Shown here: piece after piece, positions 33,608 through 45,426 of the stretch
Position numbering within the stretch: position 1 is the first letter of the stretch
Layout of the letters: each line of letters opens with the position of its first letter
Assembly: GCA_965261695.1 (NCBI GenBank)
Contig: OZ253474.1
Span: 3,720,001 to 3,784,000, forward strand
Length of the DNA: 64,000 bases
Direction: 5' to 3'
Source of the DNA: Bin5 sp965261695
GTDB lineage: Bacteria; Chloroflexota; Anaerolineae; Caldilineales; Caldilineaceae
Translations under genes and position numbers: made by a program
The notes under the pieces: model-generated
Database searches by the model: none
What the model was told of the DNA's origin: nothing
What the model saw: only the letters and a program-made list of their open reading frames with translations

Positions 33608-34594
33608 ATGCAAACTCTAACTGAGCTGTTCTGGAATCCCACCGACAGAAGATTGCGAGCGCTGTGGCGGCTGATTCTACATATGCTGATGGTCTTTGCC
33701 GGGCTGCGAGCCTTCTCGCTCATACTGAGTCTTTTCTCTCGAAGCGGCGAAGGCAACGGTGGCAGCGGCCCCAGCATTGCCATCACGATGGTCGCGCTCT
33801 TGTTCACAGGGCTGATCTACTTTGCCGCGACAATCCTCGCCGCGAAATTCCTGGACCGGCGCAACTTCCGCGATTTCGGCATGGCCTGGAACGCACAGTG
33901 GCGTCTGGACCTTTACTTTGGCCTCGCTCTCGGCGCTCTGCTCATTGCCGCAATCTTTGTCTTCCAATTGGCCATGGGGTGGATCACCGTCGACACCCTC
34001 TATGTCACTCTTCTTCCTTTCCCATTCGCCGCAGCGCTTCTCGTCTTCCTGATCCAATTCACTCTCGTCGGCACATACGAAGAGCTTATTTTTCGCGGTT
34101 ACCAACTGAAAAACATTGCCGAGGGGTTCACCTTTGGCACCCTAAGTGCCAGAACTGCCGTGCTCATAGCGTTGCTCATCTCCTCCATCACGTTCGGACT
34201 GATTCACGCTTTCAATCCCAACGCGACAACCGCCACAACCATAAACATCGCTCTTGCCGGCATTTTCCTGGGCTTGCCCTTCGTGTTGACAGGAAGACTG
34301 GCCATTTCGATTGGGATCCATATCGCCTGGAATTTCTTTCAGGGCAATGTATTTGGCTTTCCTGTTAGCGGCAATGTTATGTTCCGCACGACCGTTTTCG
34401 ATACGGTTCAGGGCGGCCCCGATCTGTGGACCGGCGGCGTATTCGGCCCCGAAGCCGGCTTGCTTGGGATCGCGGTCATGATCACCGGCGCCCTGCTGAG
34501 CGTGTGGTGGGTCAAGCGGACGCGTGGAGCGGTTGGATTCGCGCTGTCTGTGGCGGAATATCAGCCCCAGCCGCCAGTGGCGCGTAACCAATAA
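33608..34594 (+). CDS. CPBP family intramembrane metalloprotease, copy 1
   Basis: 328 residues, about eight membrane segments. Glutamate-protease (CAAX/Rce1-like, ABI) motifs: EELIFRGY (about 158), FGLIHAFNPN (about 197) and HIAWNFFQGNVFG (about 237), supplying the predicted catalytic Glu pair and His residues. aaggaga precedes ATG 33608 by about 10 nt. A diverged paralogue follows 65 bp downstream. Substrates are unknown; in bacteria these proteins often process membrane-bound peptides or bacteriocin-related proteins. Confidence 0.9.
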   Translation: MQTLTELFWNPTDRRLRALWRLILHMLMVFAGLRAFSLILSLFSRSGEGNGGSGPSIAITMVALLFTGLIYFAATILAAKFLDRRNFRDFGMAWNAQWRLDLYFGLALGALLIAAIFVFQLAMGWITVDTLYVTLLPFPFAAALLVFLIQFTLVGTYEELIFRGYQLKNIAEGFTFGTLSARTAVLIALLISSITFGLIHAFNPNATTATTINIALAGIFLGLPFVLTGRLAISIGIHIAWNFFQGNVFGFPVSGNVMFRTTVFDTVQGGPDLWTGGVFGPEAGLLGIAVMITGALLSVWWVKRTRGAVGFALSVAEYQPQPPVARNQ

Positions 34595-34659
34595 CCGGAT
34601 TAGGCCCGTTCCGGATGGAAAGCGGCGGCATACAGGCAAGAGGAACTGTTTAGCCAAAG

Positions 34660-35672
34660 ATGAATAGAATTGCGCGACCGTTCTGGAATCCCGCTGACAG
34701 GCGGCCGCGCGCCTTGTGGCGGCTGTTCCTCTTTCTAATGCTGCTCGCCGCCGCAAGACTGGCGTTGGACTCGCTCCTGGCCAACCTTCTCGGAGCAAGC
34801 CTGGAATCTGCAATGAACGACGGCGGGTTGATCGCGCAAGGGAGCCTCGCCCGCGAGTTGATTGCAATGCTCGTGGGCGCACTCGGGATCGTGCTGGCTA
34901 CCCTGTTCGCCGCCAGGTTTTACGATCGCCGGCCCGTTTCCGATCTCGGTCTTCAGTTAACGGCCTCCTGGTGGCGGGACTTGTGCTTTGGTTTGGTCCT
35001 GGGCGCGCTGCTAATGCTCCTGATCTTCCTTGTCGAATCGGCCCTGGGCTGGATTACGATCGAGGACGTATTCTATACTCGTCTGCCATACCCGTTCTGG
35101 ATGGCGCTCGTTTCGCCCCTGGTCCTATTCCTGCTGGTGGGCATCTACGAAGAGTTGATGGTGCGCGGCTATGTCTTGAAGAACATGGCCGAGGGTCTCA
35201 GCTTAAAGCCGCTGGGCGGCAAGACCGGAATGCTGCTTGCGCTGCTCCTTTCCTCGGCCCTATTCGGCCTGCTCCATGCCCTCAATCCCAATGCTTCAAC
35301 GGTCAGCACTGTCTATCTCTCCCTGGCCGGTCTGTTCCTGGGGCTGCCGGTCCTGCTGACCGACCAATTGGCGATCCCGATCGGCCTGCATATCACCTGG
35401 AACTTTTTCCAGGGCAATGTTTTTGGCTTCCCCGTGAGCGGCACGCCGGTCAATCGCACGACGTTCATCGCCGTGGATCAAGGCGGGCCCGATCTGTGGA
35501 CCGGCGGCGCATTCGGACCGGAGGCCGGCCTGCTGGGGATCGCGGCGATGCTCGTCGGTGTTATCCTGATCGTGTGGTGGGTGAAACGGACGCGGGGAAG
35601 GGCTGGATTCTGTCTTTCTGTAGCGGAGTACACGCCCCCGTTTCCAGTGGCTAGTGATGGGAGAATTGAATC

Positions 35673-35676
<4 letters not shown>
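34660..35676 (+). CDS. CPBP family intramembrane metalloprotease, copy 2
   Basis: 338 residues, a tandem paralogue of the gene at 33608 with the same motif set: EELMVRGY (about 163), FGLLHALNPN and HITWNFFQGNVFG. Both start with a similar RPFWNPADRRPRALWR/ ELFWNPTDRRLRALWR segment and end SVAEY, so they arose by duplication. The stop overlaps the GTG start of argH. Confidence 0.9.
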
Positions 35677-37064
<1,388 letters not shown>

Positions 37065-37709
37065 TCAATGGCTTGTGGAGTTGCCGGCATCTGCTTGCTG
37101 GCAACCGACGACGACTGTGCATTCTAACCCGAGTTCGGAGTTAGGTTAGGGCCGGCAGGAGAGCCATATCTTTGCCAGAGAGTTTGAGAGATGGCTTCCT
37201 GGCTTGCCAAGTGTAGGCAATCAGACCGGCGATGAGAGTGACGCTAAAGTTGGTCGTGCTGCCGTGACGGCTGTGTTCCATCTGTCAGACATTCCCGAAT
37301 TGGTCAACGATGTTCCCCATGACCAAGCGCTTACGCCTCAGCAGCTTATCTTCCAGAACCACGAGTTGATACTGCATGGTCTTGCCAACCGGCGTGTTCG
37401 GCAACGGGCGGGCTGCCGCCATCAATTTCCCTATCCTCCTCATCGGGCGCCTTTCTTTGCCGGTGAACTGTTGTTGGCGAACTTCTGCTCCACCGGCCTG
37501 ACAAGGTGCTCACTGACTCCGCATTCAGATTTACCATAGTAGGTCCCTCCAAAACGCCAACGCAGCCACAAATTCCTGCTGAAAATACCCCGGTTTCAAA
37601 CATTTGTTCCCTCCAAAGCAAAAGATTTCAGACTGTGCTACATTGCTTTCGTAACACACTCTATAGCCCTGCCGCGCTCCTGCGGCGACAACACAAAGTG
37701 AGGGTAGAA
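37065..37709. other. 645-bp spacer containing an IS982 remnant
   Basis: Apart from the deleted IS982 copy at 37127-37530, no gene is seen. About 175 bp between the remnant and the next gene contain no clear promoter. Confidence 0.5.
37127..37530. mobile_element. Internally deleted IS982-family copy (about 404 bp)
   Basis: The left ~280 bp match the left end of the IS at 18382, beginning ACCCGAGTTCGGAGTTAG and including the transposase 3' region; the right ~95 bp match its right end (tttctttgcc...acaaggtgctcac). About 580 bp of the centre is missing, so no transposase is made, but both ends remain. Many substitutions relative to the complete copy show it is older or from a related lineage. 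No clear target duplication remains. Confidence 0.8.
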
Positions 37710-38636
37710 ATGGCTGCACCACCCTGCAAAGGCGTAAAGAAAGACGGCTCCCCCTGCCGCGGAAATGGCAACGACCAACTCGACGGCTACTGCATCGCCC
37801 ACGGCGCCCCCGAAAAGACCCGCGCCTGGCGCGTACTCGGCGGCGAAAACTCCTCCACCGCCGCCCGCGCCGACAAACGCATCCCCGAACGCTTCCGCCC
37901 CGTCATCCAGGCCGTCACAAATGGCATCGCCGAAGTCAGAGAAGGGACGTTGAAACCGGCCGCCTACGCCGCCATCTGCCGCGGCGCCAAAATCCTGCTC
38001 GAACTCTACCGCGCCGCCGACGCCGACATGGAGCTGGTCCGCCTCGAGGAAATCGAAGCCGCCGCCGCCGAAGTCAGCGGCTCCCACGGCGACCTCGAGA
38101 TTCTTGACGCCGCCGCCGAACTCTCCGCCCAACAGGAGCGCTACCGCCTCGAATCTCTGGCCCAACAGGGTCTCCTGTCCATCGAACCAGCGCCGCCGCC
38201 GACAAACGGCAAAACCAAACCCTCTGCCCGGCCCGTTCTCACCGATGCCGGCCGCCGCAGCTTCGGCTACCGGGAACTGACCGGCTACAACAAGGACTAC
38301 CTCGAATGCCTCAAAGAGGAGATCTCCGTTAGCGACTATCACGAGCATGAACTGCTCAAAAAGATCAAAGAACTCACGACAATGCGAGCCGGTCTGCAAG
38401 AGGCCAATGCAGCGCTGGACCACCCGCCTGCGCCCGCGCGCGACGCCCTCACCGGCCTCGCCCTCGGCCAGCCCCCAAGTTGCGTCGACCCGGGCGCCCA
38501 GCCCGTAGACCCTGGCGCAGCCCCGGACGCCGCCGCCGACCTCAAAGACCGGCTGCGCCTGGTCAACGAGATCATAGACGATCTGAAGGACACCCACGCA
38601 GGAGAATTCGAAGGGCTGATATTCAAATATATATAG
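37710..38636 (+). CDS. Conserved hypothetical protein with an N-terminal zinc-binding-like Cys/His motif
   Basis: 308 residues from ATG 37710; the frame is open upstream, but composition changes there. The start MAAPPCKGVKKDGSPCRG, followed by GYCIAHG, provides C-x8-C-x12-C-x3-H, a probable small zinc site seen in many uncharacterised bacterial and phage-related proteins. The rest is Ala-rich and helical, with Pro-rich linkers (PAPPPTNGKTKPSARP; QPVDPGAAPDAAADL) and a coiled-coil-like stretch (YHEHELLKKIKELTTMRAGL). Similar proteins often lie near mobile or phage genes; here an IS remnant is next to it. Function unknown. Confidence 0.6.
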   Translation: MAAPPCKGVKKDGSPCRGNGNDQLDGYCIAHGAPEKTRAWRVLGGENSSTAARADKRIPERFRPVIQAVTNGIAEVREGTLKPAAYAAICRGAKILLELYRAADADMELVRLEEIEAAAAEVSGSHGDLEILDAAAELSAQQERYRLESLAQQGLLSIEPAPPPTNGKTKPSARPVLTDAGRRSFGYRELTGYNKDYLECLKEEISVSDYHEHELLKKIKELTTMRAGLQEANAALDHPPAPARDALTGLALGQPPSCVDPGAQPVDPGAAPDAAADLKDRLRLVNEIIDDLKDTHAGEFEGLIFKYI

Positions 38637-39023
38637 CGTCGCCGGGCGTCGCCCGCTACAGTCGGCCCGGCTGACCCGTATCTGCAAATAAAAGTCATAT
38701 CATTAGATAAGACCACCCCTGCGCGCCCCTCCAACGAGCGGCGCCCTATACTCGCGCCCACCGCACGCTGTCAGAGCCTGCTCTCCACCCCTCCGCACCC
38801 CTCCCTCCCGCCGATTCCAGCCTTCCCGGCCCCCCACCGCCTTCAATACGCAATACAATTAACTGGAAATCAAAAAAGCCCCTCCCCGGCCTCTTTCCAG
38901 ACGCCCTGCCCCATAAACGCCTGAAAACACCCGCAAACACACGCAAACGCTCGTAAACGTTCGCAAACACCTCTCCATCTCGCCCACCGGCTTTCTGAAG
39001 TGAGACCAAAACTGGGCCACCAG
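38637..39023. other. 387-bp spacer with a 10-bp-periodic segment
   Basis: No gene. Around 38930-38972 there is a ~10-bp period (acccgcaaac, acacgcaaac, gctcgtaaac, gttcgcaaac). Confidence 0.5.
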
Positions 39024-39809
39024 CTAAGCTGTATAATCGAGCAACGCGCCAACTGCGTGAAGGGGCACATCAATGGTCCGGAATCTGCGGCGGCTACCAT
39101 AGTTTCCTGAGGCCGTGCTATAGGCATAAATCTTGTCGTCATCTTCGTCGAATACCCAGATGGTGTTGCCATGCCCGTTGACACACTTGGGCTTTCTGTT
39201 GTCGGTGTGTAAGTTGATGTCCTTTGATGAGTCCGGAAGGAGTATTGGAGGATTACCGTTGCAGCGGTAGAGCTTGGCATTATTACCGCTCGAAGCCCAC
39301 ATTTTCGACCAATCAAAATGGATTCCTTCTATGTTGGAGATGGAGCTGGACAAAATCAGGCCGTGGGAGATGCTGACATCGGCGCGCCGGTAGACGTATA
39401 TTTTTGAGTTGCTGTTGTCAGGGCTGTTGCCGCTGACAATCAGTTTGTCGTTCAAGCCGGTAAGGCCTAATGGATCATCGTTGCTTCTGGGAAACGGAAA
39501 AGCGTCTTCCCGCAGGGCGTAGGCCAGCGCGAAGCTGATCTCCCTGTTGGCGTTGTTGAAGTTTCCGCGCTGCGATGGGTTGGACGCAGCCTATGCATTC
39601 TCAAGGGGTCCGGAAAGGGATGGAGAAGGCTGCCGGGCCACCCAAGCACCGAGCGCCACCGCGATCAGGACCAGCGGACTCAGCACTGTCGCCGCGGCCA
39701 GCCACCAAAAGTAGGACCGAACTGCTATCGTCAGGCGCCTCAGAATGAAGTGAGAAGGGGGAAAGCGCTTAGCACGAGTGGCAGGGCAATTGCATCTGAA
39801 TAGGGTCAA
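39024..39809 (-). pseudogene. Membrane-anchored beta-propeller-like protein interrupted by an in-frame TAG
   Basis: One minus-strand frame runs from ATG 39809 to 39024 with a single TAG at 39591-39593. Before it: a membrane segment (YFWWLAAATVLSPLVLIAVA) and SLSGPLENA. After it the same frame continues with SNPSQRGNFNNANREISFAL, IYVYRRADVSISHG, and TIWVFDEDDDKIYAY, the WV-D--DDKIYAY pattern of a repeated beta-propeller-like family found on surface proteins. Total about 261 codons. It is probably a pseudogene by point mutation and also short for such a protein; suppression of TAG is the alternative. Separate expression of the 3' part (M at 39455) lacks a secretion signal. Confidence 0.55.
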
Positions 39810-41344
39810 AGCGCCGAAATGCTGCCATGATCTCTTCCAGATCCGGTTCAGACACTGTGAATTGTACGAACGATGGCGCGCAGGCTGTGAATCTGACCGG
39901 TTTCGACGACTGACGGCCTTTGTTGCGCTGAATTTCCGTCGTCAATCAGCAGGCTTACCGCGATTTCCACCAATTATCACGTCCTTCTGTTAGGAATCCC
40001 AACAGAACTGGCATACGGATTTCGATGCGTATGCCCCGTGCCCTTGCAAGAGCCTGAACAATCGTATACGCTGTATCCATAGCTGCTGTACCCATAGCTG
40101 AAAGTCCAAGGCGACAGCGAACCATCTCTGTACCTTAACAAACGTATACTTTTTTACAGAACATACATGGTTGCAAGACCATAACGCCGCCCCAGCCGGC
40201 GCGACACGCTGCGCCAATCCGCAAAAACTTTTGCAGAAAGAGCAAAGCAGCACACGAATTCACGCGGCAATTCGCGCCACTTCGCGCCAATTTGATACTC
40301 TCCGCCCGCACCGACAGGATATCGACAGGATACAGAGCAGGACATCAAATGAATTCATGCAGCCCTTTGCGTCACGCTGTGCCAGTGCGCCGCCCGCTGC
40401 GCCGACGCGGGAGGCCTTCGCCCAGCCTCCCGTCTCCCATGATCCACCGACAACTTTCTTGCCCCATCTCACCAAATCTCTCGTACGCGCGCTCCTGCCT
40501 GTCAACCCATCCAACCGCCCCAAAAAAGCCTCTGATCTGAATCCCATTTGAAACAGAGACTCTTCGGGCGACTATAGCAACTGAATCGGGGCCGTCTCGC
40601 CTGCCCTTACGCAATCCGGAATGCGCAATACGCAACTCAGCAAAAAGCCGGCTCCCGATCTGGACGCACATTAGATGCGTATGCCCTGGCACGAGTGGTT
40701 TCACTTAGTGACAGCGCGTGTTGGAATCTATAAATCACGATAAATTCCATTTCCTTCTGAGGAGATGGATGGAAAGTTTCCGCAGCCGCCCACTGTGGGC
40801 AGCCAGGACCGGAACGACGGGCGCCAAAGATGTAGGCTGGACTGCGTACTCTCGGTTGCACGAACCTTTGTGTAATTGTGAACGAGTCAAGATTCGTCCC
40901 GTCCACAGCGTGCAGACACGCATGGAACTTATCTTGCACAAGGACGAGACGTCTCTTCCATTCTTTGTGAATACGTGGGAGCTACTCTTTTCCCCGGGCC
41001 ATTTGGGCGCGCTGCTGTCATCCGGGTCGCATTCTATCAAGTTGACCTGACATTGAAAACGCAGTGTTTTTCAGGCCTCTCCCGATTGCGGGCACTCCCA
41101 AGCCTCCCTCCATCCCCTAACGCCCCTGTCATTGGCGCTTCGTGAAAACTGGGGGATGACAGTTCAGATATTGAGAAGCCATGCCTCCCCAATCAGCGCC
41201 GCGCTTACCAGAATTTTGATATTGACAAAGAATCTGACTATTGTTAGAATAGCACATCACAACGCGCTCACATGGCAGGAGGGTAGCACATTCCACGCCC
41301 GGCTCAATCGAGAGCACTGACAATGAAATAAGAAAGAGAGAGAC
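39810..41344. other. 1.5-kb gene-poor stretch upstream of the opp operon
   Basis: Only short open frames with unlikely composition. A gaaaac/gttttt stem-like element at about 41054-41071 and a strong promoter at 41222-41250 are the only signals I can support. No tRNA or other RNA gene recognised. Confidence 0.45.
41222..41250 (+). promoter_or_regulatory. Predicted sigma70-type promoter of the opp operon
   Basis: TTGACA (41222-41227), 17-bp spacer, TAGAAT (41245-41250). The start point would be near 41257, about 88 nt before the OppD-type gene. Confidence 0.65.
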
Positions 41345-42367
41345 ATGGCCAACCTGATTGAAGTCCGCAATCTCCAGACACAGTTCTTCACCCAGGATGG
41401 AATCGTCCACGCGGTGAACGGCATCAGCTATGAAGTCGCCGAGAGAGAGACGGTCGCAATCGTAGGTGAATCGGGCAGCGGCAAGAGTGTCGGTGTCATG
41501 TCCCTGATCCGGTTGATTCCCGAACCACCGGGGAAAATCGTCGGCGGGGAAGTGAATTTCGACGGCCAGGATCTGTTGCAACTCAAAGAAGAAGAGTTGC
41601 GCCAGATTCGCGGTAATCGCATTGCGATGATCTTCCAGGATCCGATGACCTCCCTCAACCCGGTGCTGACGATTGGCCGCCAAATCACCGAAGCGCTCGA
41701 GTTGCATCTGAACATGAACCGGCAGGAAAGCCGGGCGCGGGCGATCGAGCTACTGGAACTGGTAGGCATTCCCGATGCGGGGCCCAGGCTGGATGACTAC
41801 CCCCATCAGTTTTCCGGCGGTATGCGCCAACGCGTGATGATCGCGATGGGCTTGAGTTGCAACCCGCAGTTGCTCATTGCCGACGAGCCGACAACCGCCC
41901 TCGACGTGACGATTCAGGCCCAGATCGTCGACCTGGTGAGGCGGCTGCAAAGCGAGCTCGGGATGGCGATCATCTGGATTACGCACGATCTGGGCGTCGT
42001 GGCCGGCATGGCCGACCGCGTGTTGGTGATGTATGCCGGGTTCATCGTCGAAGAGGGGCCGGTGGACGTGATATACGGCAGTCCTCGACACCCGTACACG
42101 CTCGGCTTGCTACGTTCGATCCCCCGCTTGGACCTGGGCAGGCAGAAAAGACTGATTCCGATTGAGGGCCTGCCGCCCGACCTGCTTGACCCCCCTAATA
42201 GCTGCCCCTTTGCGCCTCGCTGCCCCTTTGTGATCGACAAATGTCATGAAGAGAATCCACCGTTGATGTCGATCGACTCTGTGCGCAAATCAGCCTGTTG
42301 GGTGGACCTTTCTGACGTTGAAATCTATGACACAAGCGCCGATGAACAGGTGGAGGCCGTCGTATGA
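41345..42367 (+). CDS. Oligopeptide ABC transporter ATP-binding protein, OppD/DppD type
   Basis: 340 residues. Walker A GESGSGKSVG (about residue 41), signature FSGGMRQRVMIAMGL, Walker B LLIADEPTTALD, and a C-terminal oligopeptide/dipeptide extension with the cysteine-containing SCPFAPRCPF motif that can hold an iron-sulfur or metal site in this family. Purine-rich aagagagagac precedes ATG 41345. Partner of the OppF-type ATPase whose start overlaps its stop (ATGA). Drives peptide uptake through the permeases at 45527-47547. Confidence 0.96.
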   Translation: MANLIEVRNLQTQFFTQDGIVHAVNGISYEVAERETVAIVGESGSGKSVGVMSLIRLIPEPPGKIVGGEVNFDGQDLLQLKEEELRQIRGNRIAMIFQDPMTSLNPVLTIGRQITEALELHLNMNRQESRARAIELLELVGIPDAGPRLDDYPHQFSGGMRQRVMIAMGLSCNPQLLIADEPTTALDVTIQAQIVDLVRRLQSELGMAIIWITHDLGVVAGMADRVLVMYAGFIVEEGPVDVIYGSPRHPYTLGLLRSIPRLDLGRQKRLIPIEGLPPDLLDPPNSCPFAPRCPFVIDKCHEENPPLMSIDSVRKSACWVDLSDVEIYDTSADEQVEAVV

Positions 42368-43446
42368 GTAATCAGAATCCTGAGAACGGAGGCGTTACGC
42401 CTGCACAGGAAACGAGCAAAGACGACGTGTTGCTGAGTGTGAGCAACTTGAAGATGCACTTTCCGATCACGCGCGGCATTATTTTGCAGCGCCAAGTCGG
42501 CAGCATCAAAGCCGTTGACGGCGTAAACTTTGACCTGATGCGCGGCGAAACACTCGGCCTGGTGGGAGAGTCCGGCTGCGGAAAATCCACCACTGGGCGC
42601 GCCATATTACAACTCTATGAACCGACCGACGGTAAAGTCATCTTTGAAGGGCAGGACCTGACGAAGATCAACAGCGGCGATTTGCGCCGGATGCGCCGGC
42701 GCATGCAGATGATTTTTCAGGATCCCTACGCCTCTCTCAATCCGCGCATGACCGTCGGCAGCATCGTGGGCGAACCGCTGGAGGTTCACAAGATCGGCGG
42801 CAGCCGCCGCGAACAGCAGCAGCGCGTGCAGGAGCTTCTCGAAATCGTTGGTCTGAATCCTTATTTTATCAATCGTTATCCGCATGAGTTCTCCGGCGGT
42901 CAACGGCAGCGCATCGGCGTGGCGCGGGCTTTGGCGGTGAACCCGTCCTTTATCGTCTGTGATGAGCCGATATCCGCGCTGGATGTCTCGATTCAGGCGC
43001 AGGTCATCAACCTGCTGGAGGACTTGCAGAATGAGCTGGGCCTGACCTATCTCTTCATCGCCCATGACCTCTCCGTCGTGCGCCATATCTCCGACCGCAT
43101 CGCGGTGATGTATCTGGGCAAAATCGTCGAGTTGGCCGACCGCGAGGAGTTGTACGAGAATCCGTTCCACCCCTATACGCAGGCGCTCCTCTCCGCCGTG
43201 CCGATTCCCGATCCACAGATCGAAAAGAAGCGGCAGCGCATCATCCTTGAAGGCGATGTGCCCAGCCCGGCGGATCCGCCGACCGGCTGCAACTTCAACA
43301 CGCGTTGCCCTCAGGCGATGGACATCTGTCACCAATATGAACCCTCCTTTGCCGATGTGGGTGACGGACACCGCGTTGCCTGCTTCCTCTATGACCAGGT
43401 AGAGGCCCTGAACACAGAGGGCCAGCCGGTCGCGGTCGCGGCATGA
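42364..43446 (+). CDS. Oligopeptide ABC transporter ATP-binding protein, OppF/DppF type
   Basis: 360 residues. Walker A GESGCGKSTTG (about residue 64), signature FSGGQRQRIGVARAL, Walker B FIVCDEPISALD, and the C-terminal GCNFNTRCPQAMDIC extension. Second ATPase of the complex, translationally coupled to the OppD-type gene. Confidence 0.96.
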   Translation: MSNQNPENGGVTPAQETSKDDVLLSVSNLKMHFPITRGIILQRQVGSIKAVDGVNFDLMRGETLGLVGESGCGKSTTGRAILQLYEPTDGKVIFEGQDLTKINSGDLRRMRRRMQMIFQDPYASLNPRMTVGSIVGEPLEVHKIGGSRREQQQRVQELLEIVGLNPYFINRYPHEFSGGQRQRIGVARALAVNPSFIVCDEPISALDVSIQAQVINLLEDLQNELGLTYLFIAHDLSVVRHISDRIAVMYLGKIVELADREELYENPFHPYTQALLSAVPIPDPQIEKKRQRIILEGDVPSPADPPTGCNFNTRCPQAMDICHQYEPSFADVGDGHRVACFLYDQVEALNTEGQPVAVAA

Positions 43447-43454
43447 CTCATGCG

Positions 43455-43521
43455 GGCAGGGATTCGATATCCTCGCATCCCTGCCATCCAAACCTGACTT
43501 TCTCCCCCGGACTTTCGGGGG
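43455..43521 (+). terminator. Two hairpins between opp ATPase and binding-protein genes
   Basis: ggcagggat (43455-43463) pairs with atccctgcc (43477-43485), and cccccg (43504-43509) pairs with cggggg (43516-43521). No T-run follows, so these more likely attenuate transcription or protect mRNA ends, allowing higher expression of the binding protein, than act as strong terminators. Confidence 0.4.
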
Positions 43522-43637
43522 CACAAGGTGATTTGTCCGTCGCTGACTATAGCAGTTAGCTAGCTGTGGGCAAATCGGTAGCGCAGCCAGCCCCAAATTT
43601 CTCCCCCGCATTGATCCAGTTAATGGAGGCATTTGCT

Positions 43638-45419
43638 ATGCTTGAACACAATCGTATCTACTCACTGATTGGCGTATTGCTGGTGACGGCCCTGGTCTTG
43701 ACGGCCTGTCCGGCGCCGCAGCCGCAAGCTCCCGCTGAAGCCGATATGGGGCCAGTTACCCTCGACTGGAACCTGGGAACGGAACCGCCCTCTCTGGACC
43801 CCTCCCTCGCCACCGACACCTCCTCGGTCGGCATCCTCAACGAGACGATGTTGGCCTTGACCGAATTGGATCCGGATACCCAAGATGCAACGCCGGAACT
43901 GGCGACAAGCTGGGAATCCAATGAAGAAGGCACGGTCTGGACGTTCAGCCTGCGCGATGATGTTGCCTGGGTTACATATCAGGATGGTGAGGTCGTGCAG
44001 GTTATGGACGATGCCGGCGCCCCTCGTATCGTCAATGCCCACGATGTCGTCTACGGCGTGAAACGCACCTGTGACGCCAACACCGCGTCCGATTACGCCT
44101 ATGTCCTCTATGTCATCGCCGGCTGCCAGGCCGCCAATACGGGAGAGGGTTCCCCCGATGACGTGTCCGTGGTTGCCCTGGATGACGTTACGGTTGAGTT
44201 CACACTTACCTTCGGCGCCAGCTTCTTTCCGCAGATCGCCAGCATGTGGGTGACGCGCCCGATGCCCCAATGGCTGATCGAAGCGGAGGGGGACGGCTGG
44301 ACCGAAGCCGGTGTTATGCAGAACAACGGTGCATTCGTGCTGGCGGAGTGGATTCACAACGACACGATTCAACTCGTCCGCAATCCGTTCTGGTACGGTT
44401 GGAGTGAAATGGCGGATGTGGTCGGCAACATTGATGTCATCAACATGTCGATGATCGAGGAGGCCTCGACCGAGTTCGCCATGTACGAGAGCGATGAGAT
44501 CGATCTGTCGGTCGTGCCGCTGGAGCAGATGGACCGGGTATTGGCCGCGGATTCCGAATTTGCCGAGGAGTACAGGAACACGCCGCGCAACTGCACATAC
44601 TACTACGGCTTCATCACCAAGCGGGAAGCGGTCAGCGATGTCAGGGTAAGGCGCGCCCTTTCCATGACCGTGGATCGCAAAACGCTTGCTGAGCAGATAC
44701 TCAAGGGCGGCCAAATTCCGGCCAACACCTTCACCAACCCGCTGAATTACGGTTCCCCGGCCGGCGACACCGATATCGCTCCGTGGGCGCTTACCGAGGA
44801 GCAGGGCGGCTTGGGCTACGCAGCGGCAGTAGAGATGGCGCATGGATTGATGGCGGATGCCGGGCATCCGGAGGGTGAAGGCTTGAGCCTGATCCTCAGC
44901 CATAACGTCAGCGAAGGCCACGCTAAGATCGCCCAGGCGATCCAGGCCATGTGGTCCGCCGCATTTTCGCAGATCGAGGTGGTCATCGAGACCCAGGAAT
45001 GGGGTGTCTATCTGGACAGCCTGGATGCCCAATCGCCTTTGGAAGGCAAGCCGGACATCTACCGCCTGGGCTGGTGCCAGGACTACCCCCACGCTAATAA
45101 CTGGATTCACGAGGTCTTCAACCCGACTATGGGCGGCAACGAACCGCTGCTGAGCTTCGACGACCCGCAGGTCGGGGAGTTGGTACAGCAGTTCAACGAT
45201 GCCACAATCGGCGCCCAGACCGCGTCGCCGGCAGAACAGCTTGAACTCTATAAGCAGGCGGAGAAGCTGTTCATCGACGACATCGTCGGCGCGATTCCCA
45301 TCTACTACTACACGCGTAACGTCGTCGCCAAGCCGTGGCTCGATCGTCAGTACTCCGACGACCTCTATATCTATCTTTGGTCGATCGATCAGGCTGCCAA
45401 AGCCGAAGCACAGCAATAA
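43638..45419 (+). CDS. Oligopeptide ABC transporter substrate-binding lipoprotein (SBP_bac_5)
   Basis: 593 residues from ATG 43638, chosen because ggagg lies 8 nt upstream and the signal peptide follows at once; ATG 43623 and a GTG farther upstream are open alternatives. The signal ends in the lipobox LTAC. The mature protein has the OppA/DppA family pattern (WNLGTEPPSLDPSLATDTSS; TSWESNEEGTVWTFSLRDDV; NAHDVVYGVKRTCD) and binds peptides outside the membrane for the permeases downstream. Confidence 0.93.
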   Translation: MLEHNRIYSLIGVLLVTALVLTACPAPQPQAPAEADMGPVTLDWNLGTEPPSLDPSLATDTSSVGILNETMLALTELDPDTQDATPELATSWESNEEGTVWTFSLRDDVAWVTYQDGEVVQVMDDAGAPRIVNAHDVVYGVKRTCDANTASDYAYVLYVIAGCQAANTGEGSPDDVSVVALDDVTVEFTLTFGASFFPQIASMWVTRPMPQWLIEAEGDGWTEAGVMQNNGAFVLAEWIHNDTIQLVRNPFWYGWSEMADVVGNIDVINMSMIEEASTEFAMYESDEIDLSVVPLEQMDRVLAADSEFAEEYRNTPRNCTYYYGFITKREAVSDVRVRRALSMTVDRKTLAEQILKGGQIPANTFTNPLNYGSPAGDTDIAPWALTEEQGGLGYAAAVEMAHGLMADAGHPEGEGLSLILSHNVSEGHAKIAQAIQAMWSAAFSQIEVVIETQEWGVYLDSLDAQSPLEGKPDIYRLGWCQDYPHANNWIHEVFNPTMGGNEPLLSFDDPQVGELVQQFNDATIGAQTASPAEQLELYKQAEKLFIDDIVGAIPIYYYTRNVVAKPWLDRQYSDDLYIYLWSIDQAAKAEAQQ

Positions 45420-45426
45420 GTCCCTG

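Noticed and set aside
40171..40551. 126-codon open frame upstream of the opp operon
   Set aside because: Composition unlike neighbouring genes, no start signal and no recognisable domain.
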